From Paludibacteraceae bacterium (GTDB lineage Bacteria > Bacteroidota > Bacteroidia > Bacteroidales > Paludibacteraceae): DNA of 64,000 nt. Shown here piece by piece: positions 24,275 to 34,009 of the stretch. How positions within the stretch are numbered: the stretch's first letter is position 1; each line of letters begins with the position of its first letter. The DNA is taken from contig JAFSTB010000014.1 in the NCBI GenBank assembly GCA_017450685.1, forward strand, positions 1-64,000, written 5' to 3'. Below the pieces are notes generated by a model. It worked only from the letters and a program-made list of their open reading frames with translations. It ran no database searches and was not told the DNA's origin. A program made the position numbers and the translations under genes.

Positions 24275-25537
24275 ATGTTTGCATTATGCGATTGCAATAA
24301 TTTCTTTGTCTCGTGTGAGAGGGTGTTCCGACCCGATTTGCAAAAGAGACCTGTTGTTGTTCTTTCGGGCAACGACGGGTGTGTGGTGGCGAGAAGCAAT
24401 GAGGTTAAACGCTTAGGCATCAAGATGGGTGTTCCTTTCTACCAAATAAAAGCCGAGGTGGAGAAATACGGTATCGTTCATTTCTCGTCTAATTTTGCCC
24501 TTTATGGCGATCTTTCTTCTCGCATTATGCGTTTGTTGGCTCAACATACGACAGAACTGCAGCAATATTCTATCGACGAGGCATTTTTAGACCTCTCTTA
24601 CTGTTCGTCCGTCAAAGAAGCGGAAGCCTTATGTCGCCGACTGCGAGCCGATATTATGAAGGGGATAGGCGTACCTGTTTCTTTTGGATTAGCGGGCACA
24701 AAGACCTTATGCAAGGTGGCATCTCATTATGCCAAACGTTATAGCGGCTACAAAGGTGTGTGCGTGATAGACACTGAGAGCAAACGCCAAAAAGCCCTTG
24801 CTCAATACCCCATAGAGGATGTGTGGGGCATAGGCAGACAGTCGGCTGCCAAACTCAAGCAAGCCTATATAGACACGGCCTTGGACTTTGCTAACCACAC
24901 TCCGCTCTTTGCCAAGAACCTGCTTCATCTGCCGGGGCTCAACACATGGCGCGAACTGAACGGCGAGGACTGCATATCGGTGCAAGAACTGCCTGAAAAA
25001 CAGTCGATGTCCTATACCCGCACTTTTGCGCATGGCGTAACCGACAGACAGATATTAGAGCAAGCACTATGCGAATTTTGTGCAAGAGTGACGGAGAAAC
25101 TGCGTGATCAGAACAGCGTCTGCCAACAGATGATAGTGTTTGCACACACCTCACGCTTCTCCGACTATCCCACCACCATTCACAGTGCTCTCACTTTCAC
25201 CACTCCGACCAATAACACACAAGAGATGACGCAGGCTATGCTACGAGCCGTCAGACAACAATGGAAAAGCAATACACCATATAAAAGAGCAGGAGTCATA
25301 CTCACCGCCATCAAACAGGATAAAGGCATACAACAATCGCTTTTCGATACGCGCAACAGACAAAGAGACAACCAATTGCAACAGACTATGGACAACATAA
25401 ACAAAAAAACGGGTAAGCGTACCATAGCCTTCCTGCCTTCTATGCCTGCCGAGTCAACCAAACAACTATTCGATGTCGGTGCCAAAAGTCCTGCCTACAC
25501 CACTAATATTAAAGAAATAGTGGTACTCAAATGCTAA
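24275..25537 (+). CDS. umuC: UmuC-type Y-family DNA polymerase (Pol V)
   Basis: 420 residues from ATG 24275 (MFALCDCNNFFVSCERVF); a TTG six bases earlier overlaps umuD and is not needed. Catalytic residues are visible: the first Asp in FALCDCNNFF and the SIDEAFLDLS palm motif; VPVSFGLAGTKTLCKVAS and VWGIGRQSAAKLKQA are the fingers and thumb HhH segments. The C-terminus KGIQQSLFD resembles the beta-clamp-binding motif (QxxLF). It performs error-prone bypass of DNA lesions with UmuD'. Confidence 0.95.
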   Translation: MFALCDCNNFFVSCERVFRPDLQKRPVVVLSGNDGCVVARSNEVKRLGIKMGVPFYQIKAEVEKYGIVHFSSNFALYGDLSSRIMRLLAQHTTELQQYSIDEAFLDLSYCSSVKEAEALCRRLRADIMKGIGVPVSFGLAGTKTLCKVASHYAKRYSGYKGVCVIDTESKRQKALAQYPIEDVWGIGRQSAAKLKQAYIDTALDFANHTPLFAKNLLHLPGLNTWRELNGEDCISVQELPEKQSMSYTRTFAHGVTDRQILEQALCEFCARVTEKLRDQNSVCQQMIVFAHTSRFSDYPTTIHSALTFTTPTNNTQEMTQAMLRAVRQQWKSNTPYKRAGVILTAIKQDKGIQQSLFDTRNRQRDNQLQQTMDNINKKTGKRTIAFLPSMPAESTKQLFDVGAKSPAYTTNIKEIVVLKC

Positions 25538-25560
25538 ATAGTTGATTAAGCGTACGGGAT

Positions 25561-25592
25561 TTTGCTCAACAATGAAAAACGCCGTACCTTTG
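25561..25592 (+). promoter_or_regulatory. Promoter of the M16 peptidase gene
   Basis: TTTG (25561-25564), 20-base spacer, TACCTTTG (25585-25592): a consensus match. The leader to ATG 25623 is about 24 bases. Confidence 0.85.
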
Positions 25593-25622
25593 TAGCGAAC
25601 ACAACAAAAATACTAACCATAT

Positions 25623-28421
25623 ATGAAAAAGTTTTTTTTCAGTTCAGTGCTGCTCTTGGCAGCCTTGTCGGGTTGGGCGCAAAAGCCTTTGCCCGTGGAA
25701 AAAGATGTTCGTATAGGTCATCTGGACAATGGTTTGACCTACTACATCCGTCACAACGAGACACCCAAACAGCGTTGCGAGTTCCATATCGCCCAAGCGG
25801 TGGGAGCCGTGTTGGAAGAAGATGACCAAAACGGTTTGGCTCACTTCCTTGAACACATGGCTTTCAACGGAACGGAGCATTTTGCGGAGAAAGGAATAAT
25901 CGAATACTTTGAGTCGATAGGTGTCAATTTCGGTGGTAACATCAACGCTTATACCTCTATTGATGAGACCGTCTATCGTTTGAGTGATGTACCCACTGTT
26001 CGTGAGGGTATCATTGATACGGCTTTGCTTGTTATGCACGACTGGGCATGCGGACTGCTGCTTGATGAGAAGGAGATAGATAACGAGCGTGGTGTCATAC
26101 GCGAAGAGTGGCGTACACGTAATTCTGCCAACTATCGTATGTGGTCGAAAATGATGGGACTCAAATACCCGGGCACCCAATACGGCAAACGCGATGTGAT
26201 AGGCGACACTGCCGTTATTAACAACTTCGCATACGATGCACTCAGAGCCTACTATAAGAAATGGTATGGTCCGGACAATCAAGCCATCATCGTGGTGGGT
26301 GATATCGATGTGGATCAGATTGAGCAGAAGATCAAAGCCTTATGGGCTAATGTGCCTGAACGCGCCAACAGAGGTGAGCGACCCTTATACACCGTGCCCT
26401 TCAACACAGAACCGCGTGTATGTATAGTGACCGACAAAGAAGCACAGTCGTCGTCGTTTGAGTTGGACTTTTTGCACGAACAGATGCCTAAAGAGTTGGA
26501 GAATACTGACTATGCTTATCGTCGCGGTATATGTCTCTCGCTCATCACCCGTATCATTGACAATCGTTTTTACGAGTTGTCGTTAGAGCCTGATGCTCCA
26601 TTCAAATGGGGTGGTATAGGCTACGGTGAGGTGGTCAAACTGCGCGACGCTTTTATTGCTTCCATCGGTCCGAAAGAAGGACACGAACTGGAGTCCTACA
26701 AAGTGTTGCTTGAGCAGTTGGAGAAGATGCAGAGGTATGGGTTCACACAATCAGAGTTAGAGCGTGCCAAAACCAATTATCTCAACAGTACGACCAACTC
26801 ATACAACAGCCGAGGCACACGCGACAATATATCCTACGCCAGAGAGTACATCCGCAATTTTGAAGACCATGAGTCTATCCCCGGCATCGAATGGGAGTAT
26901 AATTTTGTGAAAGAGACGTTGCCCACTATCACAGCCGAAGAACTGCTTGAGATTGCTCGCAAGTTTATGCATAATAACCCTATCATCTGTGTCACCGGTC
27001 CGGATAAAGAAGGCGTTGTCATCCCCACCGAGCAGACATTGCTTTCGTTGTATAACGGTATGCCGTCATTAGATGTGACAGCACCTACTGAAGAAGTTCT
27101 GCCCACCACTTTGGTAAGAAAAGCACCTAAGGCAGGTAAGATAAAAAAGGTGGAAGAAGATCCGTTGCTCGGCACTACGGAATGGCTTTTGTCAAACGGC
27201 ATCAAAGTGGTGTTCAAGCCCACTAAGTACGAAGAGAATCAGATCAGTCTGCATGCTTTTGCCAAAGGAGGCGGCACCTCTCTTTATGAAGGCGATGACC
27301 TTATCTCTGCCATTTATGCTGCTGATATAGTCAGTTATATGGGTCTGGGCGAGTTCTCCAAGACCGATTTAAGCAAAGTGCTTACAGGCAAGAGTGCCGG
27401 TGCCGGTGTAAGGATGGGAACATTAGAAAAAGGTGTATGGGGCAGTTCTACAAAGAAAGACTTTGAGACTATGCTTCAACTGCTCTATCTGCGTTTCACT
27501 GCACCCCGTCGCGATGAGAAAGCCTTCACCACATGGATGAACCAGACAAAGGATGCTTTGATTAACAAAGAGTTGAACCATAAGAGTATCTTCCGTGACT
27601 CTGTCTCACTGATGGCTTCCAACCACTCCGACCGCACCTTCATCCTCACACAGGACAAGTTGGAGAAAATAGACCTTGACAAGATGATGAAGATATACAA
27701 AGAGCGTTTCTCCAATCCTGCCGAGTTCACCTATATCATAGTAGGTGATATAAATCCTGAGGATGAAGCCGTGAAAAAAGCCGTCTGCCAATGGTTAGGT
27801 TCGCTCAAAACCAACAAACGCATTGACAAGTATATCGACCATCAGGTGCGCGTGCCTCAAGGTATCCATAAAAACTATTTCTCTCGCAAGATGGAGATTC
27901 ACCAAGCCACCAATCGTATTCAATACACTGCATACGGCATCAACTATACGCTTGACAATGCGCTGAATATGGAGATGATTGGTCGTATTCTCTCCACTCG
28001 CTATTTAGAGTCTATACGTGAGCGTGAGGGTGGCAGTTATGGTGTAGGCTGCGGTGGTTGGATGGATCGTCTGCCGGTGCCGCGTGCCGTATTGGTAATG
28101 CAGTTTGATACCGACCCCGAAAAACAGGAACGACTGATGCAAATCATTCACGAGGAGGTGATGACCATTGTAGAGAACGGACCATTAGACAAAGACTTGC
28201 AGAAGGAGAAAGAGTCAATGCTCAAAGACTTCCAAGAGAACAAAGAGAAGAACTGGTGGTGGCGTAATACGATAGAAGAGAACCTCAGATATGGAGGCAA
28301 TGCACTTACCGAATACGTACCTGCCGTTAATCGTATCACCAAAGAGTCGGTGCAAACGATGCTGAAGCAACTGGTGGAAGCAGGCAATATGTTTGAAGTG
28401 GTGATGTTCCCCGAAAAGTAA
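25623..28421 (+). CDS. M16-family zinc protease, secreted (PqqL type)
   Basis: 932 residues with signal peptide MKKFFFSSVLLLAALSGWAQ. The inverted zinc motif is NGLAHFLEHMAFNG (H74, E77, H78), and DNERGVIREEW supplies the downstream glutamate. A second, catalytically silent M16 half begins near residue 515 (LLGTTEWLLSNGIKVVFK) and ends with the glycine-rich REREGGSYGVGCGG region, the full-length two-repeat architecture. It acts in the periplasm on peptides or misfolded proteins. It is a single-gene unit with its own promoter and a shared bidirectional terminator. Confidence 0.94.
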   Translation: MKKFFFSSVLLLAALSGWAQKPLPVEKDVRIGHLDNGLTYYIRHNETPKQRCEFHIAQAVGAVLEEDDQNGLAHFLEHMAFNGTEHFAEKGIIEYFESIGVNFGGNINAYTSIDETVYRLSDVPTVREGIIDTALLVMHDWACGLLLDEKEIDNERGVIREEWRTRNSANYRMWSKMMGLKYPGTQYGKRDVIGDTAVINNFAYDALRAYYKKWYGPDNQAIIVVGDIDVDQIEQKIKALWANVPERANRGERPLYTVPFNTEPRVCIVTDKEAQSSSFELDFLHEQMPKELENTDYAYRRGICLSLITRIIDNRFYELSLEPDAPFKWGGIGYGEVVKLRDAFIASIGPKEGHELESYKVLLEQLEKMQRYGFTQSELERAKTNYLNSTTNSYNSRGTRDNISYAREYIRNFEDHESIPGIEWEYNFVKETLPTITAEELLEIARKFMHNNPIICVTGPDKEGVVIPTEQTLLSLYNGMPSLDVTAPTEEVLPTTLVRKAPKAGKIKKVEEDPLLGTTEWLLSNGIKVVFKPTKYEENQISLHAFAKGGGTSLYEGDDLISAIYAADIVSYMGLGEFSKTDLSKVLTGKSAGAGVRMGTLEKGVWGSSTKKDFETMLQLLYLRFTAPRRDEKAFTTWMNQTKDALINKELNHKSIFRDSVSLMASNHSDRTFILTQDKLEKIDLDKMMKIYKERFSNPAEFTYIIVGDINPEDEAVKKAVCQWLGSLKTNKRIDKYIDHQVRVPQGIHKNYFSRKMEIHQATNRIQYTAYGINYTLDNALNMEMIGRILSTRYLESIREREGGSYGVGCGGWMDRLPVPRAVLVMQFDTDPEKQERLMQIIHEEVMTIVENGPLDKDLQKEKESMLKDFQENKEKNWWWRNTIEENLRYGGNALTEYVPAVNRITKESVQTMLKQLVEAGNMFEVVMFPEK

Positions 28422-28442
28422 TCAGGTTCATACATGTCATTA

Positions 28443-28478
28443 AAGAAGGTGTGCCAATTAGTCTTGGCACACCTTCTT
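28443..28478. terminator. Bidirectional terminator between convergent genes
   Basis: AAGAAGGTGTGCCAA and TTGGCACACCTTCTT form a perfect 15-pair stem with a six-base loop. It lies 22 bases after the M16 stop and 3 bases beyond the stop of the opposing repeat protein; both outer sides are T-rich on their own strand. Confidence 0.9.
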
Positions 28479-28480
28479 TC

Positions 28481-31400
28481 TTACAGCACTGTCCATTTCT
28501 TGGTAAAGGTCTTACCCCCTTCAGATGTGAAGTGCAAGATATAAGTACCGGTGGGAACGGATGAGGGTAGGTTGATTTGCAGGTTGCTGTATCTATCTCC
28601 GTATTGTCCTTTAGCCACTTGCTTGCCATCTACGCCATAGACATAATACTGACCTGATGTGTTGGTGCGGATAGATATATGTCTGTACTCGTTTTTGTTT
28701 TGCGCAGCGAGCGAGAGGTAGAGGTTCACCTCGGTGTCATCAACCATTTCTATCGGGTAGTAGTAGCAAGTGCGCATTGTCTTACCGTCGTCAATGCGTG
28801 TTAATTCAGCCCAATAGGGGTCGCCTATCTGCAAGGGTTCATATACATATCCGTTATGTTCGCCTTGTGCCTGCATTGTTTCGCCGTCGTGATACCATTG
28901 TATCTTGGAGAAGTCATAGCCTCCGTTGTAGGTGGCGTTCTGCACAAGAAGTACATCGTTCCACCGCTGCAAGATGACCCATTGAGGATAGAAAACGGAG
29001 AAGTGCAAAGTGGTATCTAACGAGTGGTTGAAGATATCTTCTATATGTACCATAACAGGATAGATATCCGGTCGGACATATAGAGTGGAGTCGTCGTTGG
29101 CAGGCATCGGTATGGTGAACACCACAGGTGAGGATATGTCATCGGGGAAGTGCATTCCTATCGTATCGCGGAAGCCTGCTTTTCGTGCTGCGGCATCGAA
29201 ATAGAGGTCGCATCTTGCCGGTTTACCTTCCGCGATATGGAAGGTGATAGCCCAATCTTTGTCGTTAGCGCATGCCTCGTCTATATATGCGTCCATCACC
29301 ACTTCGGGGTCGAACATTTGGATGTTGAGCGTATAGATGATACTGTCACATCCGTTGGCGTAATAGGCTGTATCGTGATAGATGCCCGAAGTGAGTATGT
29401 TCTCATATCCGTCGTGTCCGAGCCAATGGTAGTGCTCGATGGAACTGATTGTAGCTTCTTCGTTCGATTCGGTGGCACGCAGTACAACCAGAGTGAGCGA
29501 ATAGTGGGTATCGGGGTCTGAAAAGTCCTCATATACACCGTTATCCGTTATGTTGTCATATCCTGTGTGTCCCGTCCATTGGTATGGAAGGTCTGCTTCG
29601 CATACGGTGTCACGCTCTTCAATGAGTATAGGATCGGTGCGTGGTATGACGGTGAGTGTTAACTCTTCGATGAGCATACAGTGTGTACCTGTCTCATAGG
29701 TTGTATCGCGATAGGTGTCAGCCTCTGTGAGGTTGCGATTGCCGAACCTGTATGTCTCACCTTCGGTGATGGTCTTGTCGGTATAGACAACGGGTGCAGG
29801 CAACATAGTGAGGGTGAGGGTGACGGTGGAGTCGCACTTACCTTCGCGTTGGAAGGTATGAGTATATACACCGGCGCTGGTGATTGGTTCATCGGCGAAC
29901 ATATATTGTCCGCCTTCGCAGAAGTTGTCTGCCACTTCTATTTCGGTGGCTTCACCGATAGTGAAAGTGAGAGTGGCAGTACTGTCGCAACCTGCGGCAT
30001 TGGTATAGTGGTGTGTATAAACGTCGGCTTGTGTTATCTTTTCATCGTCGAACATGAAGGATTCACCTTCGCACACTTTGACGCTGAAGGCGTAGGCTGA
30101 AGGTTCGTTGACCACCAGATCCATTGTTACGAGGCTATCGCAACCCATATGGTTGACATAGTGTTTCTCATAGTGTCCGGCAGTGGTGAGGGTGGTATCG
30201 CACCATGGGAGTTGCTCACCTTTACATATAGTTCGGCTCATAGCATTGAGTGAGGGTTGAGCTACTTTAAGGTGTAATGTGATGGTGCTGTCGCAGTTAG
30301 CGGTGTTGGTGACTATCTGAGTGTAATAGTTTTCCTCTGTGAGCGGAGTGCCGAAGAAGTAATATTTCTCGCCTTGGCAGATGGTCTCTTCTCTTTGTGC
30401 TTGAGTTGCTTTATTGACAGTCAGATGCAGTGTTACTATACTGTCGCACCCCGTGCTGCTTGTCAGTTGGTCTTGCACTTCGCCTTCACCTGTGAGTTCG
30501 TGTCCGTGCCAATAGAAGGGCAACTCATTGTCGCATATAGTGGCGAAGGTGTCTGTTTGGGCAAAAGAGAGGACAAAGAAATGCAGGGTAATGATACTAT
30601 CGCAACCTTGATAGCCGGTATAGTGGCGAACATAGGTGGCAGGTGTATTCACTGTCGTATCGCTGAATTCGTATGCTCCGCCTTCACATACAGCACGCGA
30701 GAGCTCTATATGTACAGGTTTGTTCACCACCAGATCCATAGTGAGCAGGCTATCGCAACCTGCTGCATTGACAAGGTGTCGTTCATAGTGTCCGGCTTCG
30801 TATAGTTTGTCGCCACACCATTCCAAAGTGTCACCTTTGCATATAGTGTCGCGCATATTTTTGGTGGTTGAATGTAGCACTGTGAGCGTGAAGGTGACGG
30901 TGCTATCGCAGCCGTTTTGCGAAGTGTAGGTGTATTGATATTCACCTTCTGTTTCCAATTTACGCGAGTCCCACATATACGGCAGCATATAGTCGCATAC
31001 GGTGTCTCTGTCGGTGGTGTTAAAAGTAGGCAGTACTGTTAGGTGCAGGCATACGGCGGAATCGGTGTTGAAATGCGACAAGGTATGGAAGGTATAGTCG
31101 CCTTGTGTGGTACAAACGGTGTCGGCTGTGTTGTTGAACGTGCGCCATGTGTAACTCTCGCCTTCGCATATAGAGGCATATTGGTGTGTAGCACCTTGTA
31201 CGACATATAGTGTGAGTATATGTATGCTGTCGCAATAGGGTGCTTTGACCGTCTTGAGTGAGTCGTAAACGATGAGTGTGTCTATATGGTCGGATGAGAG
31301 TGTTTTTCCGTGCCATAGGTATTCGTCTCCTATATTGGTATAGGCTGTCTCTTTGATACGGTTATCCACCTGATGTGACCCTTCCACTGAGAACTCATAG

Positions 31401-33745
31401 TAGGCAGCGTAGGCTTTGACTTGTAGATATTCCAAGGTGTAATATATACTATCGCAGCCGTTGGCGGTACGCATTGTGTCGCGATAGGTGCCGAAGTCGG
31501 AGAGCAACTCAAAGTCTTCATTGTTGTTATGTTCGGTGAAGCCCGGTATGAACCACGACTGCCCTTCGAAGACATTGCCGCACTGCAAGATAGTGTCGGG
31601 TGTCATGGTGACGGGTCGCACAACACGCAGAGAAAGGGTGTAGTAAGCACTGTCGCAACCGTCAGACACGGTGCGTACCGTATCTTTGTAGGTATAGGTA
31701 TTATCCCCTGTGCGGCGAGAGGGTAGGGTGTCTTTTACTATGACAGTATGTGCGGCTGCCGTTCCCGATGCAAAAGTATATGACCATCCTTCACTCAGGT
31801 TGTTCAACTCATTTTCGCACACCGTTTGTGCTGAGTTGTCGGTTGAAATGGTGATAGTCTTAGCCACCATATATGTATTCTCTTCGCATCCTTGTGCCGA
31901 GGTGGTGGTATAGACACCTTGTGTACCTCCATTGATGTAGAGGTCGGCTTCGGACAGGATAGTCTCGGTGTGGCTTTTGTAGTGCCAAACGTATGGGAAG
32001 GAGCAGACGTGCACACTGTCGTAGTACGTCTGTGCCGGCAGAACGGTCAGAGCGAGTGTGACGATGGAGTCGCAGTCTTTGACTGTTTTGAGCGTTACCT
32101 GCTTACCATTATCTCCTGCACCGGTGATAGTGATACCGTTCCACTTATACGGTTCGGCGAGGTGCAACTGATTTTCGCAGACGGTGACAGGCTCTGTCAC
32201 AGCATAAGAGGGATTGATAGTGAGATGATAGGTGATAGTGGAATCGCAGTTGGTGTACTGTGTCTTACGCGCTTCCACTGCATCCATTGTGATAGTGGTG
32301 TTGGACTTAGCGGGTTTGGCTTGTGCGAAGGTATGCTCAGCCCATAAAGCGTCCACTTCCGTATCGCAAATGGTCAGTGTCTGTTCGTTATTATATGTTT
32401 GGTTGACGGTCAGTTGCAGCGGATAGATAGTGCGAGGGCATCGCATACCGGTGCTGCTCAAGGTGGTGTAGTATTGTGTGGTGTCGGTGTATAAGCCTGA
32501 GGTTGTGAGGTTTTGGAATTTAGCGTGTCCTCGCCAACTATATGGTGTGTCGTCGCAGGTGCTGACGGCTGTCAGTGTTCTTATAGTGGGTATTTGTACG
32601 GTGAGTGTAAGGTGTGTGGTGCTGTCCGTCTCACCGTCGGCGGCTTTGCAGGTGTAATCGTAAGTGCCTGCTGCAGTGCACTCAATGCCGTTCCAAAGGA
32701 ATGGTAACTCACATTCGCAGATGGTGAGTGCCTCATTGGCTTCTTTGCCACAGTCCGCAAAATTAGCCACGACGGTCATCTCACGGTCGAGCATTGTCAG
32801 CGAATAGGTGCCGTCACCGTTGTTCTTGACCAGCGTTGCATCCGCACCTGTCCAACCACGGAAACAGGTGTTGGCATCATTGGGAACGGGAGTGAGAGTT
32901 ATCTCTTCATCGGTGATATGCATTTCGCAATCAGGCGATACGTGCAGTGTGCCGTTGCCAACGGTGGATGTGTTGAGACGGAAGACATCGGTGTTGACTT
33001 TTCTTCCTATAGTGACTAATGTCTCGCCACAGTCTTTTTCGTTGATTTCTATATACAGTTTGCCGCCTTCTCCTTCACCGACCAATATCTCTGCTCCGTT
33101 AAAAGCGGTGATATATTCGGTGCAACCGTAGTTGTAGTAGTAATGCGGGTCTAATGCCGGACCGCCGTATGTGGAGCAATATGAACTTACGGGACACACC
33201 CACACACTGCCTTTATCTTCATTCCAAAAAGAGTGTGTGGCATATCCCAAAAGCATCGGCTTGTCGCTTGGAGGCAAAACGGTACTTGTCCAACTATAGA
33301 TAGAATAGGAAGTATTATAATTTATATACTTTGCTATGTTTAGTGCAGAGACTTCATAAATGCCTGCTTTCGGACCTAAGCAGTTGGCATATTGTTGTGT
33401 TTTGCCGGCTGTAGTACTTCCGCACCAGAAAAACATCTGTATATAGTTGTGCTTATTGGCTGAGCGTGACGACCAGGCACGAATGCGTATGAACTTATTA
33501 TATATCCAGTCGGATGGCGGAATGGCAACACCGGTTCTCGGATCATACCCGTTGTATTGCATCCAATAGTCGTCATCCACTGTTGTGTAGGTGTCGATCT
33601 GCACATTATCCATTTCGTAGAGGAACTGGTCTAATGAACCTTTTCTTTCCACCACAGGACAACAATTCTGTGCGGATACGGTGTATCCGTAATTGAGGAA
33701 GGTCAGGCAATATATGAAAGCAAGAAAGAGGTAGTTTCGTTTCAT
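28481..33745 (-). CDS. Giant secreted protein with about 14 cysteine-paired 'CDS' repeats and T9SS-like C-terminal domain
   Basis: 1754 residues from ATG 33745; the open frame extends upstream but runs through promoters and into dapB. Layout: signal peptide (MKRNYLFLAFIYCLTF...SAQ); an unassigned domain to residue 260; an InlB-B-like repeat (about 262-329, GWTGADATLV, TMLDREMTVVANF); then about 14 repeats of 60-80 residues (330-1480), each with a first cysteine in a TICEGE-like opening and a second in GCDSTVTLTLTV, probably a disulfide-closed beta domain; a beta region; and a C-terminal module (1673-1754) with YVYGVDGKQVAKG and GTYILHF, resembling a type A sorting domain of the type IX system. 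It is likely exported and surface-attached or released, acting as an adhesin or spacer. No catalytic motif was seen. Confidence 0.85.
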   Translation of the reverse strand: MKRNYLFLAFIYCLTFLNYGYTVSAQNCCPVVERKGSLDQFLYEMDNVQIDTYTTVDDDYWMQYNGYDPRTGVAIPPSDWIYNKFIRIRAWSSRSANKHNYIQMFFWCGSTTAGKTQQYANCLGPKAGIYEVSALNIAKYINYNTSYSIYSWTSTVLPPSDKPMLLGYATHSFWNEDKGSVWVCPVSSYCSTYGGPALDPHYYYNYGCTEYITAFNGAEILVGEGEGGKLYIEINEKDCGETLVTIGRKVNTDVFRLNTSTVGNGTLHVSPDCEMHITDEEITLTPVPNDANTCFRGWTGADATLVKNNGDGTYSLTMLDREMTVVANFADCGKEANEALTICECELPFLWNGIECTAAGTYDYTCKAADGETDSTTHLTLTVQIPTIRTLTAVSTCDDTPYSWRGHAKFQNLTTSGLYTDTTQYYTTLSSTGMRCPRTIYPLQLTVNQTYNNEQTLTICDTEVDALWAEHTFAQAKPAKSNTTITMDAVEARKTQYTNCDSTITYHLTINPSYAVTEPVTVCENQLHLAEPYKWNGITITGAGDNGKQVTLKTVKDCDSIVTLALTVLPAQTYYDSVHVCSFPYVWHYKSHTETILSEADLYINGGTQGVYTTTSAQGCEENTYMVAKTITISTDNSAQTVCENELNNLSEGWSYTFASGTAAAHTVIVKDTLPSRRTGDNTYTYKDTVRTVSDGCDSAYYTLSLRVVRPVTMTPDTILQCGNVFEGQSWFIPGFTEHNNNEDFELLSDFGTYRDTMRTANGCDSIYYTLEYLQVKAYAAYYEFSVEGSHQVDNRIKETAYTNIGDEYLWHGKTLSSDHIDTLIVYDSLKTVKAPYCDSIHILTLYVVQGATHQYASICEGESYTWRTFNNTADTVCTTQGDYTFHTLSHFNTDSAVCLHLTVLPTFNTTDRDTVCDYMLPYMWDSRKLETEGEYQYTYTSQNGCDSTVTFTLTVLHSTTKNMRDTICKGDTLEWCGDKLYEAGHYERHLVNAAGCDSLLTMDLVVNKPVHIELSRAVCEGGAYEFSDTTVNTPATYVRHYTGYQGCDSIITLHFFVLSFAQTDTFATICDNELPFYWHGHELTGEGEVQDQLTSSTGCDSIVTLHLTVNKATQAQREETICQGEKYYFFGTPLTEENYYTQIVTNTANCDSTITLHLKVAQPSLNAMSRTICKGEQLPWCDTTLTTAGHYEKHYVNHMGCDSLVTMDLVVNEPSAYAFSVKVCEGESFMFDDEKITQADVYTHHYTNAAGCDSTATLTFTIGEATEIEVADNFCEGGQYMFADEPITSAGVYTHTFQREGKCDSTVTLTLTMLPAPVVYTDKTITEGETYRFGNRNLTEADTYRDTTYETGTHCMLIEELTLTVIPRTDPILIEERDTVCEADLPYQWTGHTGYDNITDNGVYEDFSDPDTHYSLTLVVLRATESNEEATISSIEHYHWLGHDGYENILTSGIYHDTAYYANGCDSIIYTLNIQMFDPEVVMDAYIDEACANDKDWAITFHIAEGKPARCDLYFDAAARKAGFRDTIGMHFPDDISSPVVFTIPMPANDDSTLYVRPDIYPVMVHIEDIFNHSLDTTLHFSVFYPQWVILQRWNDVLLVQNATYNGGYDFSKIQWYHDGETMQAQGEHNGYVYEPLQIGDPYWAELTRIDDGKTMRTCYYYPIEMVDDTEVNLYLSLAAQNKNEYRHISIRTNTSGQYYVYGVDGKQVAKGQYGDRYSNLQINLPSSVPTGTYILHFTSEGGKTFTKKWTVL

Positions 33746-33765
33746 AGGCTCAACATATTGAGCGG

Positions 33766-33773
33766 CAAAGTTA
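33766..33773 (-). promoter_or_regulatory. Promoter -7 box for the giant repeat protein
   Basis: TAACTTTG on the minus strand, 20 bases before ATG 33745, which supports that start. No clear TTTG at the right distance upstream. Confidence 0.5.
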
Positions 33774-33834
33774 GCAATAATTTTATATAGAGAAAAGAAA
33801 ATCAAGCAAAAAGTTGCAATTTTCTTTGTGCTGC

Positions 33835-33870
33835 TGACATTTCTTGCAAAAAACACATAAGTAAATGTCA
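33835..33870. promoter_or_regulatory. Inverted repeat between divergent promoters
   Basis: TGACATTT and AAATGTCA, eight-base arms 20 bases apart, placed between the promoter of the giant protein and that of dapB. A possible regulator site; nothing else was recognised in the gap 33746-34009. Confidence 0.35.
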
Positions 33871-33951
33871 TAAATGGTGAATATTGCGCAACCTGATAAT
33901 CAAAGAGAAAGAGCCTATTATAGGGAAAAATCAACTTTTTACGGTCAAATT

Positions 33952-33983
33952 TTTGTGCAATTGTAGGAATAGGTGTAACTTTG
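33952..33983 (+). promoter_or_regulatory. dapB promoter
   Basis: TTTG (33952-33955), 20-base spacer, TAACTTTG (33976-33983), 26 bases before the dapB ATG. Confidence 0.85.
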
Positions 33984-34009
33984 CGGGCTAATTTCATATA
34001 CGGCATATA

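Noticed and set aside
29150..33131. Several plus-strand open frames over the repeat protein
   Set aside because: They are shadows of the repetitive minus-strand gene, and repeat with its period.
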